Origin: Pareuzebyella sediminis
GTDB lineage: Bacteria > Bacteroidota > Bacteroidia > Flavobacteriales > Flavobacteriaceae
NCBI RefSeq assembly: GCF_008367235.1
Contig: NZ_VTZS01000007.1
Span: forward strand, 1-64,000
Reading direction: 5' to 3'
Length of the DNA stretch: 64,000 bases
Each line of letters starts with the position of its first letter. Position 1 is the first letter of the stretch. Shown here one piece after another: positions 18,347-27,687 of this stretch. A program made the translations under genes and the position numbers. Under the pieces are notes generated by a model, which saw only the letters and a program-made list of their open reading frames with translations, ran no database searches and was not told where the DNA came from.

Positions 18347-19174
18347 ATGGGCAAAAAACGATTGATAAGCAAACAAATAGAATTTTTTTATACAAGGGCT
18401 TCGGAAGAAACAAGACTTGACAAAGGTATGGGGGTCTTCGAGTTCGCCAGGATAAAGACTCTCATTGAAAAATATCTTACACCTTCTTCGGCCAAAATAG
18501 TTGATGTCGGTGGCGGACCGGGCAAATATTCCGAATGGCTTGCGAGAAAAGGCCATAGTGTCTCTTTGGTGGATCCTGTACCCAAACACATTGAATTGGC
18601 AAAACGAAGGGCGGGTGCCCTTAAAAATAAGTTTCATGCTCGGTTGGGCGAGGCCCGTAACCTCGATTATCCGGATAATTTGGCCGATTTGGTAATCCTC
18701 CACGGCCCTCTGTACCATTTACAGAACAAAGAGGATAGGGAGAAGGCCATAGCCGAGGCCAAAAGGGTGATCAGGCCGGGAGGAATCGTATTGGGATTTT
18801 CCATTAATTATACGGCGTCTACCTTGGTGGGACTGTTACAGGGGCTCATACATCGCGAAGCATTTTTTAAGATGTGCACGGAGGAACTGACCACGGGCTT
18901 CCACAATCCGCCCGATGATTTCCCGTGGCTTCTTGTGGAAGCTTACTATCATCGGCCGGAAGAACTGAAAGAAGAGTTCGAAGGTCAGGGCCTCAAATGC
19001 CTGAACATCCATGCCGTTGAAGGCATGGCCTGGTTGGACAAGGATTATTTCTCCAATATGTCGGGAGAAAAGAGTAAAAGGACACTTCTGGAACTGATAG
19101 AGATTACCGAGAACGACATGAATCTTTTATCTTTCAGTCCGCACATGATGATTGCGTCAAGAAAAGATGGATAG
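18347..19174 (+). CDS. Class I SAM-dependent methyltransferase
   Basis: A 275-residue enzyme from the chosen start. SAM-binding motif I is VDVGGGPGKYSEWLA, followed by the acidic strand-2 end VSLVDPV that would hold the ribose. Motif IV-like DLVILHGPLYHL and the post-motif GGIVLGFSIN follow in order, as in Methyltransf_11/25 proteins acting on small molecules. A start at 18278 is possible, but the extra 23 residues look non-conserved, and the segment MGKKRLISKQIEFFYTR resembles the normal family start. The substrate is unknown. Confidence 0.75.
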   Translation: MGKKRLISKQIEFFYTRASEETRLDKGMGVFEFARIKTLIEKYLTPSSAKIVDVGGGPGKYSEWLARKGHSVSLVDPVPKHIELAKRRAGALKNKFHARLGEARNLDYPDNLADLVILHGPLYHLQNKEDREKAIAEAKRVIRPGGIVLGFSINYTASTLVGLLQGLIHREAFFKMCTEELTTGFHNPPDDFPWLLVEAYYHRPEELKEEFEGQGLKCLNIHAVEGMAWLDKDYFSNMSGEKSKRTLLELIEITENDMNLLSFSPHMMIASRKDG

Positions 19175-19347
19175 ATCGACTCTGGGTTTGCGTCATTCTT
19201 GAGCTGCAAAAATTTTTAGGTAGTCATAAGGGGTTTAGAATGAATCCGGTTCTTCATTTTAAAGAATGACGAGGATAACTAAACAAATTTTAATATTATG
19301 AAATTACAGGCGATTCCGAGAATATATGTTGACCCCTATGTTGTCCC

Positions 19348-19398
19348 TTTTAAAAATAAAAAATCCGTAACATGTTCTATTTGAATTAGTTACGGATT
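19348..19398 (-). terminator. Terminator of the leftmost integrase module
   Basis: AATCCGTAAC (19362-19371) pairs with GTTACGGATT (19389-19398). On the minus strand the stem is followed by a T-rich tract, so it would end leftward transcription coming from the integrase and its two downstream genes. Confidence 0.6.
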
Positions 19399-19443
19399 GT
19401 TTAAGTGGTCCCACCTGAACTTTTTGCAGCTAAATTAATTTTA

Positions 19444-19866
19444 TTATAAATAGACCAAATTACCTGTCAGCACATCATAATAGGGATTTCGTCCCATGTT
19501 ATCCCTTTTAAGGTTCCTTATCAACAAATACCTTGATTTGAGCAAAGCCTTGAGTTCCTGGATATCCTTTTTGGTCGCAGGCCTGTTCTCCTCGGCGGTC
19601 AACAGTCTTTTGGCGACCTCCGCCACGGCCACGCCCGTAGCAGCATTGCCGACCCCTGCCAAGGACATCCTTTCCGGCGGGTTTGGTATTTTGTTATTTT
19701 GCGGCACTTCGCTTTTAGGGCCCGGAACATCCTTGATCAATTGCCCAATCCCTTTCTTCTTTCTCCAGTTTAGGCTGCGGCACGAATTACTGCAAAACTT
19801 TTGCGCCCCTCTTCGTGTCGGAAGGTATTCATCGCCACAGTACGAACAGATTTCCTTTTTTTTCAT
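19444..19866 (-). CDS. Small zinc-ribbon-type protein of the integrase module
   Basis: 140 residues. The N-terminus carries CSYCGDEYLP and KFCSNSCRSLNW, a Cys4 arrangement like the zinc ribbons of HNH-associated or transposon proteins. The middle is Pro/Ala-rich, and the C-terminal half (ATKKDIQELKALLKSRYLLI) is helical. No catalytic motif is visible. It is the last gene of the leftward integrase module and is followed by a terminator, which suggests an accessory role for the island, such as DNA binding; this is inference. Confidence 0.5.
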   Translation of the reverse strand: MKKKEICSYCGDEYLPTRRGAQKFCSNSCRSLNWRKKKGIGQLIKDVPGPKSEVPQNNKIPNPPERMSLAGVGNAATGVAVAEVAKRLLTAEENRPATKKDIQELKALLKSRYLLIRNLKRDNMGRNPYYDVLTGNLVYL

Positions 19867-19919
19867 GATTATACGTCAAATGAACGTTTAATTTACGCAT
19901 AATTTATTTTTTATCAACG

Positions 19920-20621
19920 TCAATCTATTTTGAAAATCCGTTTAAAAAGGGCGGTCTCTGCCTCAATTTCCGTAATCAAAGGTGGTTTTTTTGCCTTCTT
20001 TCGGGGCAGGGGGGATGCTTCTTTTTTGTCAGGTGTTTGGAGCTTTCCTATCCGTGGTTCCGTCTTAGTGTATTTTTTGGACAGGTCCGGAAAATTGACC
20101 GCAATTACTTTCTTCAGGTCAAAATTGCCTTTTGGTAGACCGTCCTTTTCTGGGTAGAAGTATTGTAACAATGTCTCGAGATGAGCCTTAAAGTGGTCGT
20201 ATTGCATTCGGAACAATCCCTTGACGGTATCGTTCAAAGGATCATGTACTTGGTCGAGATTTTGTTCCAACCAATTACAGATGTAAAACAGGCATTCTAC
20301 CTGTTCGAGGTACAAGGTCAGTGCGTAATCGAACCCCATGGCATCGGAATCGGCCTTTTTCTTGAGCAGTTGATGTATATTGTCCTTTAACGAGGCCCCC
20401 TTCAATAGCGCCCTGCCATTGTTCCTGCCCTCCTCGTAAACGACCGGTCCCTCATAACGGTCGAGTACCAGGATCCGGCCACGGTATTTTTGGTAATCGA
20501 ACCCCTCATGGCCCTTTAAAAATTCGTTTACCTTTTTATTATCGGGAATATAGAAGAAGAGCTCTTCCCAAAGCACGGGAAGCAATCCTCTGTAAAATTT
20601 GGAAAGTTCCGTCTTATCCAT
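19920..20621 (-). CDS. Integrase-companion protein, unknown function
   Basis: A soluble 233-residue protein whose start overlaps the end of the integrase gene by 8 bp, so the two are probably translationally coupled. The body is helical with many aromatic residues, and the C-terminus is a basic tail (PLPRKKAKKPPL) followed by a short helix. The second integrase in this window also has a protein of similar size, with a Lys-rich tail, directly after it. No family can be named; a role in excision or in control of the integrase is a guess from position. Confidence 0.55.
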   Translation of the reverse strand: MDKTELSKFYRGLLPVLWEELFFYIPDNKKVNEFLKGHEGFDYQKYRGRILVLDRYEGPVVYEEGRNNGRALLKGASLKDNIHQLLKKKADSDAMGFDYALTLYLEQVECLFYICNWLEQNLDQVHDPLNDTVKGLFRMQYDHFKAHLETLLQYFYPEKDGLPKGNFDLKKVIAVNFPDLSKKYTKTEPRIGKLQTPDKKEASPLPRKKAKKPPLITEIEAETALFKRIFKID

Positions 20622-21933
20622 CCGTATCCCTTAACATGGTCGAATAATCCTCGGGCAGCATGGCATCGATATCGCGCAGGTACTTTTCCAATGAGGTCAT
20701 GGAAGAATGCCCGGTTATGAGCATCAACTTGCTCTTGGCCTCGAAGGGGGAGGATCCCTTTTCCAACGCCCTGTACAATTTGGTGATAAAGGTATGCCGA
20801 AAACTGTAGAGGGTATAATCCGTACCCAGACCGAAATGGTCCTTTACTACCCTTTTGAACCGCTTGGTAAAATAGTCCCTCCGGTTCCCTATGGCCGTTT
20901 CCCATTTGCCTCCAATCTTGTCCGGTGTGAAGAGCACGTATTCCTTTTCCAAGGTTTCAATGTCGGGCAGGCCCGTCCACAGGATGTCCGGTATAATCTT
21001 TGTCTTCCAATGGTCGTTCTTGTCCTTGAACCGGACCGTTCGGCCTTTCAGGTCAATATCCTTGACCTTAAGACGGCATACCTCGATAGGGCGCAAAAAA
21101 TTATATGAAATGAATTTTATGTACAAAAGCAATAGAGGATCCTCCGCTTTCAAATGTACGAATATCTTTTCCTGGGTCTCCCGGGAATACCTTTTGTGCC
21201 GCTTCGGCACCGATTTTAGGACCGGTATCTTTTTGATGAAGTTCTGTGCGATGATATCGTTGTCCACCAAGACCTGTAGGACACTACTGAGGTCCGTCCT
21301 GAAATTGTTCCTGTTGCGAGCACTCGTTCTCGACAGGACATCGTTGAGGAACGTTGTGACCGTTTTCTTGTCAAGGTCCGTGATATTTACGAGATCGGGA
21401 CGGTTGGCCTCCGTCCATTTCAGGAAGTTCTTTATTTTGTTTTCGTAGCCCCTTTTGGTAGTAGGGCTCAGGATCTTCTGTTTTTGTCCGATCGCAAAAT
21501 CAAAGGCCTCTTGAACGGACATTTTCGGCCCGTCGGAAGTTTGGTCCGGGGTACTTTGGGTTACACTTTTAATATCCTGGTCTTTGTCCGGTTTGCTTTT
21601 GGCCTTCAAACGGTCGTGCAGTTCCGTATTGTCGCCATAGGGATCGTATCCCTCTTTCAACAACCTTAGCAGCACCTTTCTGTAGGTCACCAGAACGGAC
21701 AGCCTATCCTCCTTTGTCTTGAACTTATTGGCGATTCCGTAGAAGGGGGTCTGACGCTTCATCTTTCCCGTTTTGGGATCGCGAAAGGAAAAATAGACGT
21801 ACCAACGCTTTTTCAGGTCGCCCTTGCCGGAGTATATCTTGGGCCGTGAAAAATTTCGCTCTTTTGCCAAATCGTATGCACTTTCGTATTCATTTTCGCT
21901 CTCAAAGGTAAAAAGATCTTTAAAATCGGGCAT
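20614..21933 (-). CDS. Tyrosine recombinase (integrase) of the outer island
   Basis: 439 residues. The N-terminal part has the WYVYFSFRDPKTGK arm-type segment common in Bacteroidota integrases, a SAM-like core-binding domain lies at about 140-240, and the catalytic domain follows. Active-site residues seen: Arg281 in NFLRPIE, a candidate Lys near 303, Arg379 in YSFRHT (box II, with Tyr in place of the first His), His409 in ITGHSS, and the nucleophile Tyr418 in LEKYLR. It starts 54 bp from a 43-bp partial copy of tRNA-fMet and is the paralogue of the integrase at 57.6-59.1 kb. A terminator hairpin abuts its start codon. Confidence 0.93.
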   Translation of the reverse strand: MPDFKDLFTFESENEYESAYDLAKERNFSRPKIYSGKGDLKKRWYVYFSFRDPKTGKMKRQTPFYGIANKFKTKEDRLSVLVTYRKVLLRLLKEGYDPYGDNTELHDRLKAKSKPDKDQDIKSVTQSTPDQTSDGPKMSVQEAFDFAIGQKQKILSPTTKRGYENKIKNFLKWTEANRPDLVNITDLDKKTVTTFLNDVLSRTSARNRNNFRTDLSSVLQVLVDNDIIAQNFIKKIPVLKSVPKRHKRYSRETQEKIFVHLKAEDPLLLLYIKFISYNFLRPIEVCRLKVKDIDLKGRTVRFKDKNDHWKTKIIPDILWTGLPDIETLEKEYVLFTPDKIGGKWETAIGNRRDYFTKRFKRVVKDHFGLGTDYTLYSFRHTFITKLYRALEKGSSPFEAKSKLMLITGHSSMTSLEKYLRDIDAMLPEDYSTMLRDTDG

Positions 21934-21964
21934 AAAAAAACGGTCTAGCGAAAACTAAACCGTT
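21934..21964 (-). terminator. Terminator hairpin abutting the integrase start
   Basis: On the minus strand AACGGTTTAG, a six-base loop and CTAGACCGTT form a 10-bp stem with one G-U pair. It is followed by seven Ts that run straight into the ATG of the integrase. It lies 22 bp past the tRNA-fMet fragment, just as in the second island, so it stands where a tRNA terminator would. Confidence 0.75.
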
Positions 21965-21986
21965 GTTCTTGAGTGCTTTAAGATTC

Positions 21987-22029
21987 GTAGCGGGGACTGG
22001 ACTCGAACCAGCGACCTTCGGGTTATGAG
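21987..22029 (-). repeat. Attachment-site copy: 43-bp 3' part of tRNA-fMet
   Basis: The 43 bases from GTAGCGGGGACTGG to GGGTTATGAG are identical to 59120-59162, the 3' part (anticodon to discriminator) of the initiator tRNA gene. The tRNA 5' half is absent here, so this is not a functional tRNA. It marks the left end of the 37-kb island and the right end of the neighbouring integrase module. Confidence 0.9.
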
Positions 22030-22262
22030 TTCGAAAAAATCGCCTAAAAAGGCCTATTTGCCCCTATATTTTGTTAAAACCGTATTCGGAAACGTATGCG
22101 TTGGTTAAACTTAATTTCAGCTAAATATACAGGTTATTTTTGACTTGAACTTGAGGTTGGAATATTCCATAAGCTCGAAAAATTTTCTTACATTGAAAAT
22201 CCCCTTTTCGGAGTACCTATCCACTACTTTTTTCTATTGGTAGATTTATAATATCGCCAAAA

Positions 22263-24230
22263 ATGAAATTTAAGATTCCCGCAATTGTATCTCTTATCTG
22301 TTTTCTATTTCTTATTACCTGTACCACAGAGGATAAACCCGAACAATTTGATTTAAGCACTGAAGTGCAGCCGGAAGATGGAGGGGCAATACGACCTGCC
22401 ACGGGAACTTTTGATTCAGGGGAGGAGATTAAACTAGATGCCAGACCCTCGGAAGGATACTTTTTTAAACACTGGAGCGGTGATATTAATGGATCTGATA
22501 ATCCCTATAGTATAACAATAACCTCAGACCTAGAGATTACGGCCGTATTCGAAAAATTGGATGATGATAACGATGGTGTGGATAACGAAATAGATAAGTG
22601 TCCTAATACTCCAAACGGTGAGTCCGTCGATGCTGATGGTTGTGCCGATGGGCAACTGGACTCCGACGAAGATGGAGTGAGCAATAATTTTGACGAATGT
22701 CCGAACACACCAAATGGAGAATCTACAGATGAAAAAGGGTGTTCATTAAGCCAAATAGATAGTGATGGTGACGGAGTGTTCGATGATGAAGATGATTGCC
22801 CTTCGACCCCTGAAGGTGAATCTGTAAATGAAAATGGCTGTTCTGAAGATGTTGAGGACAGTGATTCAGATGGAGTACCTAACGACAGGGATCTCTGCCC
22901 AAATACGCCCTCGGAAGAAGTTGTAGATGAATATGGTTGTGCCTTAGCTCAAAAAGATACTGATAACGATGGAGTGGCTGACGATGATGATCAATGTCCG
23001 GAAACCCAAGAAGGGCAGGCAGTGGACGAAAGAGGTTGTAGTAACGCTCAAAAGGATTCTGATGATGACGGTATAAGCGATGATATTGACGAATGCCCAG
23101 ATACTGGAACAGGGGAAATAGTTGATGAGGTAGGTTGTAGCAGCTCTCAGAAAGATTCGGACGGTGACAGTGTTATGAATGACATGGACGAATGTCAGGA
23201 TACACCTTTAGAAAGCGAAGTCGACGAAAATGGTTGTGCGGACTCCCAAAAGGACAGTGATGGAGATGGTGTAACGGATAATCTGGATGCATGTCCAGAT
23301 ACTCCAACCGGAGAAACCGTAGGGACTAATGGTTGTACAATTGTGGCTATGACTTACGTGCCGGATGATAATTTTGAACAATATTTGGTCGATCAGGGCT
23401 ATGACGACGTTCTAGATGACTATGTTCTAACGGAAAATATAAGTCTGGTAGAAGAACTAAGTCTTTTTGGACCAAATGATTTAATAAATATCGATTTAAC
23501 AGGAATCGAAGATTTTAATTCTTTAACGACGCTTTCAATTTATAAGTATAAGATAACCTCCTTATGGGATATAGGAAATAATCCGAACTTAAAAAGTTTG
23601 TTTTTAGGAGAAGAATTTTCGGTCAATTCGCTAGAAATAATCAATCATCCTAGTATTGAACGAATAAATATTGATTATGCTCGTATTCCCACTATAAATA
23701 TAAGTAACAACCCGAATCTATTATTCATGTATAGTAACGATTTGAGGGTAGACGAAATGACGGTTTCAACAAATCCTAATTTAACTACATTTGCTTTTAT
23801 GGACCTAACCATAACAGATATCAATATTACCAATAATACCAGTCTCGTAGGATTTTTAGGCGAAGGATTCAGTTATACAGGAGACTTGGATCTTTCAAGC
23901 AACCCAAATTTGGAACGCATTTCAGTAGAGGCTAGTGGTAGCGCATTTAAATCACTAAATACTTCCTCACTTAACAAACTAAAAGTTATCTTATTGAGCA
24001 ACCCATTCCTAAGTACTATGGACTTCACTGATAATGTTCAATTGGAAACCTTAATAATATTGGGGTCTTTGATAACTTCATTGGATGCGGCGAGTAAGCC
24101 CAATCTAGTAGAGCTAGATGTTCGTGGCCCCAACAATATTTGCATCAAGGTCTCACAGGATCAATTAGACAATATACCCATAGGCTGGACCAAAGACCCC
24201 GATGATGTTTATTCTCTGACTTGTGAATAA
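22263..24230 (+). CDS. Lipoprotein with InlB-type B-repeat, thrombospondin type 3 repeats and a leucine-rich-like end
   Basis: 655 residues. The signal peptide ends LITC (lipobox). Residues ~28-98 match the divergent InlB B-repeat pattern (ATGTFDSGEEI, GYFFKHWSGD, ITAVFEK). Roughly residues 99-360 hold about eight thrombospondin type 3 repeats (DSDGDGVFDDEDDCPSTPEG and relatives), each calcium-binding with a closing GC. The C-terminal ~290 residues repeat NISNNPNL and SSNPNL motifs in a leucine-rich-like solenoid. It is therefore a surface, calcium-dependent binding or adhesion protein. It is the first cargo gene next to the left attachment site. Confidence 0.8.
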   Translation: MKFKIPAIVSLICFLFLITCTTEDKPEQFDLSTEVQPEDGGAIRPATGTFDSGEEIKLDARPSEGYFFKHWSGDINGSDNPYSITITSDLEITAVFEKLDDDNDGVDNEIDKCPNTPNGESVDADGCADGQLDSDEDGVSNNFDECPNTPNGESTDEKGCSLSQIDSDGDGVFDDEDDCPSTPEGESVNENGCSEDVEDSDSDGVPNDRDLCPNTPSEEVVDEYGCALAQKDTDNDGVADDDDQCPETQEGQAVDERGCSNAQKDSDDDGISDDIDECPDTGTGEIVDEVGCSSSQKDSDGDSVMNDMDECQDTPLESEVDENGCADSQKDSDGDGVTDNLDACPDTPTGETVGTNGCTIVAMTYVPDDNFEQYLVDQGYDDVLDDYVLTENISLVEELSLFGPNDLINIDLTGIEDFNSLTTLSIYKYKITSLWDIGNNPNLKSLFLGEEFSVNSLEIINHPSIERINIDYARIPTINISNNPNLLFMYSNDLRVDEMTVSTNPNLTTFAFMDLTITDINITNNTSLVGFLGEGFSYTGDLDLSSNPNLERISVEASGSAFKSLNTSSLNKLKVILLSNPFLSTMDFTDNVQLETLIILGSLITSLDAASKPNLVELDVRGPNNICIKVSQDQLDNIPIGWTKDPDDVYSLTCE

Positions 24231-24746
24231 TAGGTCTTTTTTTTAATTAGTGAAGACTTCCATGATTCTAGCCTTATCCTGAAAATTAATGATACAGTTT
24301 ATGGATTATATAGCAATTGTAGCCTTCCCTAATTACAAAAAGTTATTGGGAAACGTAAATAGACAAAGTAAAGAACGATGCTCAAAAGAAGGAAATGCTA
24401 TCAAATTCCAAAGTTAAAACTATGACTTATTTTTGGATTGGTCTAGTCAAAATTCGTTTGAAGACCTATAATGGACATCTGTTTATCTTGTCCAACCAAT
24501 TTTCAAAATACTAATCATTAATACTCATTTTCCTACTATAAGATATTAAAAATGATTAGATTAGATATAGTGAAGGGTTATTTTGAAAATTGAATTACGA
24601 ATGTTAACCTTAAAAGGTATTTACCTAACATTCTTAAATTTTGAAAATTTTAGGTGTACTTATTTATAGAGAATTCAACCTAAAATTCAAGGCTACTATA
24701 GTAAATTGAAATCATCATATATTCATCTAAATTCATTCATTTTAAT
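24231..24746. other. AT-rich intergenic region
   Basis: No gene, strong hairpin or repeat array is seen. A weak inverted repeat lies around ATGTTAACCTTAAAAGG near 24600. Promoter elements for the downstream exported-protein gene must be here but none matches the consensus well. Confidence 0.5.
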
Positions 24747-25709
24747 ATGAAATCAATTAAAACCCTTTTCTTGATAATGACAATGCTATTTTTATGTCCT
24801 ATGATGTCTCAAAAAGTTTCGGGAACGGTTCTGGATAGTACAGGTTTAGGGCTTCCCGGGGCAAATGTGGTTGTAAAAGGTACCACAAATGCCGTACAAG
24901 CGGATTTCGATGGTAATTATGTTTTGAGCAATACGTCATCTAAAGATACTCTTGTGTTTAGTTATATTGGGTTTTTAACACTGGAAGTTCCAATAGGAAA
25001 TCGTTCTATTATTAATGCAAGAATGATTGAAGATCACCAGGCATTGGAGGAAGTAGTTGTTACCGCTATGGGAATGCGCCGCGGGAAGTATGATCCTTTA
25101 GACGAAGTACCGCGATTTCCTTGGCCGCCACCCCTACCTTCTACTAAAATTGAAATTCCTAGGAATGTTATGGCCAATTGCAATTACCTTGACGATGTCA
25201 ATGATATATTGGTAAATGCGCTGGTGGAAAATGGTTATCACGATAAAGGTTATTTTTTAGTGCCAGCAAGGCAAAAGGATGGATTTGCACTTGCAACCCA
25301 GCTTGAACAAATCGATAAAAATGGTATTGCTAAAAAAGATCCAAATCGATGGAACATTACGCCTGTAGACGATAATTTTTCCTTCGATTCATTTATCAGT
25401 GCATTATTTTTTTCAAATCCAGGTTATTTTCGGCTAATTGTCTTTATTGTTACCGATAAGCCTTTCAGTGCAAATGGAAAAAGGGTAAGTCGCAAAACTG
25501 CCCTTGCTTGGATTCAAGAGGGTGTAAACAGTTTTCCAGATAGACTAAGAAGAGTTCCTTTTACCAAAAGACATCATGTCACGGCGTTAATCTATGAATA
25601 TGAGTTGCCAGAAAACGCCTTAGGGGCTTCACTTCTACAACCCAGTAGACACTCGGGTTTAGAACATTTGAAAAAATCAAACTTATGGAGTGCTCTAGCC
25701 AAAGAATGA
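24747..25709 (+). CDS. Exported protein: CarboxypepD_reg-like domain plus unknown C-terminal domain
   Basis: 320 residues. A signal peptide (cut near MMSQ) is followed by a carboxypeptidase-regulatory-like domain at ~22-95 (VSGTVLDSTGLGLPGANVVV to YIGFLTLEV) and the EEVVVTAMG box normally found before a TonB plug. Instead of a receptor, a ~210-residue domain of unknown family follows (GYHDKGYFLVPARQKDGFALAT, FFSNPGYFRLIVFIVTDKPF). It is followed by a membrane TIR gene, with a relic of a second copy of its own tail in between, so the two genes probably belong together. A periplasmic sensing role is inference. Confidence 0.65.
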   Translation: MKSIKTLFLIMTMLFLCPMMSQKVSGTVLDSTGLGLPGANVVVKGTTNAVQADFDGNYVLSNTSSKDTLVFSYIGFLTLEVPIGNRSIINARMIEDHQALEEVVVTAMGMRRGKYDPLDEVPRFPWPPPLPSTKIEIPRNVMANCNYLDDVNDILVNALVENGYHDKGYFLVPARQKDGFALATQLEQIDKNGIAKKDPNRWNITPVDDNFSFDSFISALFFSNPGYFRLIVFIVTDKPFSANGKRVSRKTALAWIQEGVNSFPDRLRRVPFTKRHHVTALIYEYELPENALGASLLQPSRHSGLEHLKKSNLWSALAKE

Positions 25710-25731
25710 TGTTATTACCTAAAATGAAATT

Positions 25732-25821
25732 ACCACTACCTTGGAAGATATAAGTCTGCATCAAGGTAGGGAACTTATGATTAAGTCCAATTTATGGAGT
25801 GTTTTAACAAAGTATGAATGA
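25732..25821 (+). pseudogene. Relic of a duplicated 3' end of the preceding gene
   Basis: This frame reads SLHQGRELMIKSNLWSVLTK before its stop, closely resembling the end of the preceding protein (SRHSGLEHLKKSNLWSALAK). Nothing of the rest of that gene is present. Its TGA (25819-25821) overlaps the TIR start codon as ATGA. It looks like what is left of a second gene copy after duplication and deletion. Confidence 0.6.
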
Positions 25822-26810
25822 AAACACTAATTAATTACCGCAATCTACTACTGACAATATTTACCAGTGCTTTTGGATTATTATTTCTTTTGCTTATTAT
25901 TTTAACGATTAGCGGCAAGTATTCAACGAGAATCTACATTCCTTGGCTTTGGCTCAATTTCCTCTATATTCCACCAATACTATTTGTTCTCAGAATCAAG
26001 CAAAGTGCTATAAAAATTGTGCCTTCAGGAATTGTTAGCTTTGCAATTTTGTATGTTATATCAACGTTCATAATTTTTTTCTTCCAAGAGTTAAATAGGC
26101 GAATTACTGGCGATTTAACCTATATAGCCTATAGCAATGCGCTACTGTTGTCTGGTTTGATTCTAATTCCTTTAGAACTTATATTAATCTTCTTAATTCG
26201 GAAAAAGTTAATACTCATTAAATTAATAGATGACAAATTAAAATTGCTGGACGTTGACCCTAAGGTATTTATATCCTACAACCATCGGGACGTTGATATT
26301 GCTATGATGATAAAAAACGCTTTAGATAAAGCAAAAATTCCTGTAATCATTGACCGAGTCGATATGAAACCTGGTCAGGCGATAACTAATTTCATAGAAA
26401 ATTCTCTCAAAGAAGCATCAGTTGTAATCTCAATAGTATCAAACAATAGTTTAGCGTCCGCCTGGGTTGCAAGAGAATCCAATGACACATTCCTGTTGCA
26501 GACCTATGAAAACAAAAGGTTTTTTGCTTGCTATTTAGATGAAGACTTTTTTCAAGAAGACTATACTTTAAAAACTGTGGCCAAAATTGATAAAAGAATA
26601 AAGAAGTTACAGAAAATAATTCGTCAACACGACACCGCCGGTATTGACTCGAGGGATTTAAATGAACAAAAGACAAGACTAATGACTTTGCGTAACAGCT
26701 TGGATAATATTATTGGGAGACTAAGAAATAGCCTATGTTTGGACGTGAGAAAGCGCGATTTTGATGCTAGTATGAAAAAAATTATAACGGAAATTAAAGC
26801 GGATATATGA
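25818..26810 (+). CDS. Membrane-anchored TIR-domain protein (candidate NADase effector)
   Basis: 330 residues. Four transmembrane helices are seen at about 11-32, 41-59, 70-90 and 105-126. A TIR domain starts at 148 with KVFISYNHRD. The catalytic-type glutamate is Glu220 in SLASAWVARES, which fits the SxxSxWxxxE pattern of NAD-cleaving TIR proteins. The C-terminal part is helical and charged. Bacterial TIR proteins often deplete NAD upon phage infection; that activity is inferred here. The start codon overlaps the stop of the relic ORF (ATGA). Confidence 0.75.
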   Translation: MKTLINYRNLLLTIFTSAFGLLFLLLIILTISGKYSTRIYIPWLWLNFLYIPPILFVLRIKQSAIKIVPSGIVSFAILYVISTFIIFFFQELNRRITGDLTYIAYSNALLLSGLILIPLELILIFLIRKKLILIKLIDDKLKLLDVDPKVFISYNHRDVDIAMMIKNALDKAKIPVIIDRVDMKPGQAITNFIENSLKEASVVISIVSNNSLASAWVARESNDTFLLQTYENKRFFACYLDEDFFQEDYTLKTVAKIDKRIKKLQKIIRQHDTAGIDSRDLNEQKTRLMTLRNSLDNIIGRLRNSLCLDVRKRDFDASMKKIITEIKADI

Positions 26811-27126
26811 AATCCTACTTTAATAGTCGTAAATATATTTCGGGCACTTTGAACTCAATTTTTACACAACCTTTATTTTAACGTAAGGAGAAAATTGAAA
26901 AGTTAGCTCAATTTCTTGATATCCTTTGAATATCTTGAAGCCTTCAAAAGAGGTAAGTCTTCAAGTTGGTTTATGCCTAATTTTTAGGGAAGAATTTATT
27001 AGTAATTTTTGTTATGTTTATGCGATAATTTTTTCAATTTGAAAATTGAAGATTAAAAGGGGTACTACGGAGCAGCGTTTTCTGGCATGATTCGGAAATA
27101 GGGTGAAGCATATAAAACCAAATAGT
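26811..27126. other. Intergenic region after the TIR gene
   Basis: I see no gene, hairpin or repeat in these ~315 AT-rich bases. Confidence 0.5.
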
Positions 27127-27348
27127 ATGGCAATCTTAGGTAAACTTATTCAAGAAAAAAATGAACACATTAATTTTAGGTCAGGTAGCGTGCTCGGCGA
27201 TGTAATCATTTAAAAGGAATATTTACAATTACGTACATATGCCAAAGGGGACTTAGAAAGAGAAAGTGGTTCCAAGCACAACATTCAATTTACCCGTGAA
27301 ATGGCAAGTGAATTTCGGAAATATTTGAATGAATTTTTAAGCCAATAA
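27127..27348 (+). pseudogene. Small hypothetical gene broken by one in-frame stop
   Basis: A 74-codon frame opens MAILGKLIQEKNEHINFRSG, stops at TAA 27211-27213 (codon 29) and continues in the same frame as KEYLQLRTYAKGDLERESGS to the stop at 27346-27348. Both halves look like coding sequence, and a single change (TCA to TAA is one option) would explain the stop. The next gene starts 12 bp later, so they probably formed an operon. A real short protein followed by a second start cannot be excluded. Confidence 0.45.
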
Positions 27349-27360
27349 AAATAGGACTTC

Positions 27361-27687
27361 GTGTACACCAAAACCAAACCAGAAATTACCTTTCTAGAAT
27401 TTTTACAATTAGCAAGACCTATTGTGTCCTTTTCAAGTAAAACTGGTAAGCCCTATAGAATCACCAAATTAGAAGGTACAATTCTATTTTTTATCCGAGA
27501 ATCAACAGAAAAAGAATGGTCTATGGATTTGGAAGGAGTACATCAGGCATATTTGGAATTAGAGGACTTTAAAACAGTAAATTTTAAACCGTTTGTACCC
27601 ATTACGCATTCCCCCGCTCTTGGTTTATTGTTGCATTTAAAATTGTTAGTTGGTAACCTGGATTCTTCAATTATGACCGGTGCCTAA
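27361..27687 (+). CDS. Hypothetical protein
   Basis: 108 residues, starting at GTG (MYTKTKPEITFLEFLQLARP). It looks soluble and has no known motif; the middle (EKEWSMDLEGVHQAYLELED) is amphipathic helix. It follows a broken small gene by 12 bp, and converges on the DUF262 gene 160 bp away. Function unknown. Confidence 0.5.
   Translation: MYTKTKPEITFLEFLQLARPIVSFSSKTGKPYRITKLEGTILFFIRESTEKEWSMDLEGVHQAYLELEDFKTVNFKPFVPITHSPALGLLLHLKLLVGNLDSSIMTGA

Noticed and set aside
21987-22029. A second tRNA gene
   Set aside because: Only the 3' part from the anticodon loop on is present; the 5' half is unrelated sequence, so it is an attachment-site copy.
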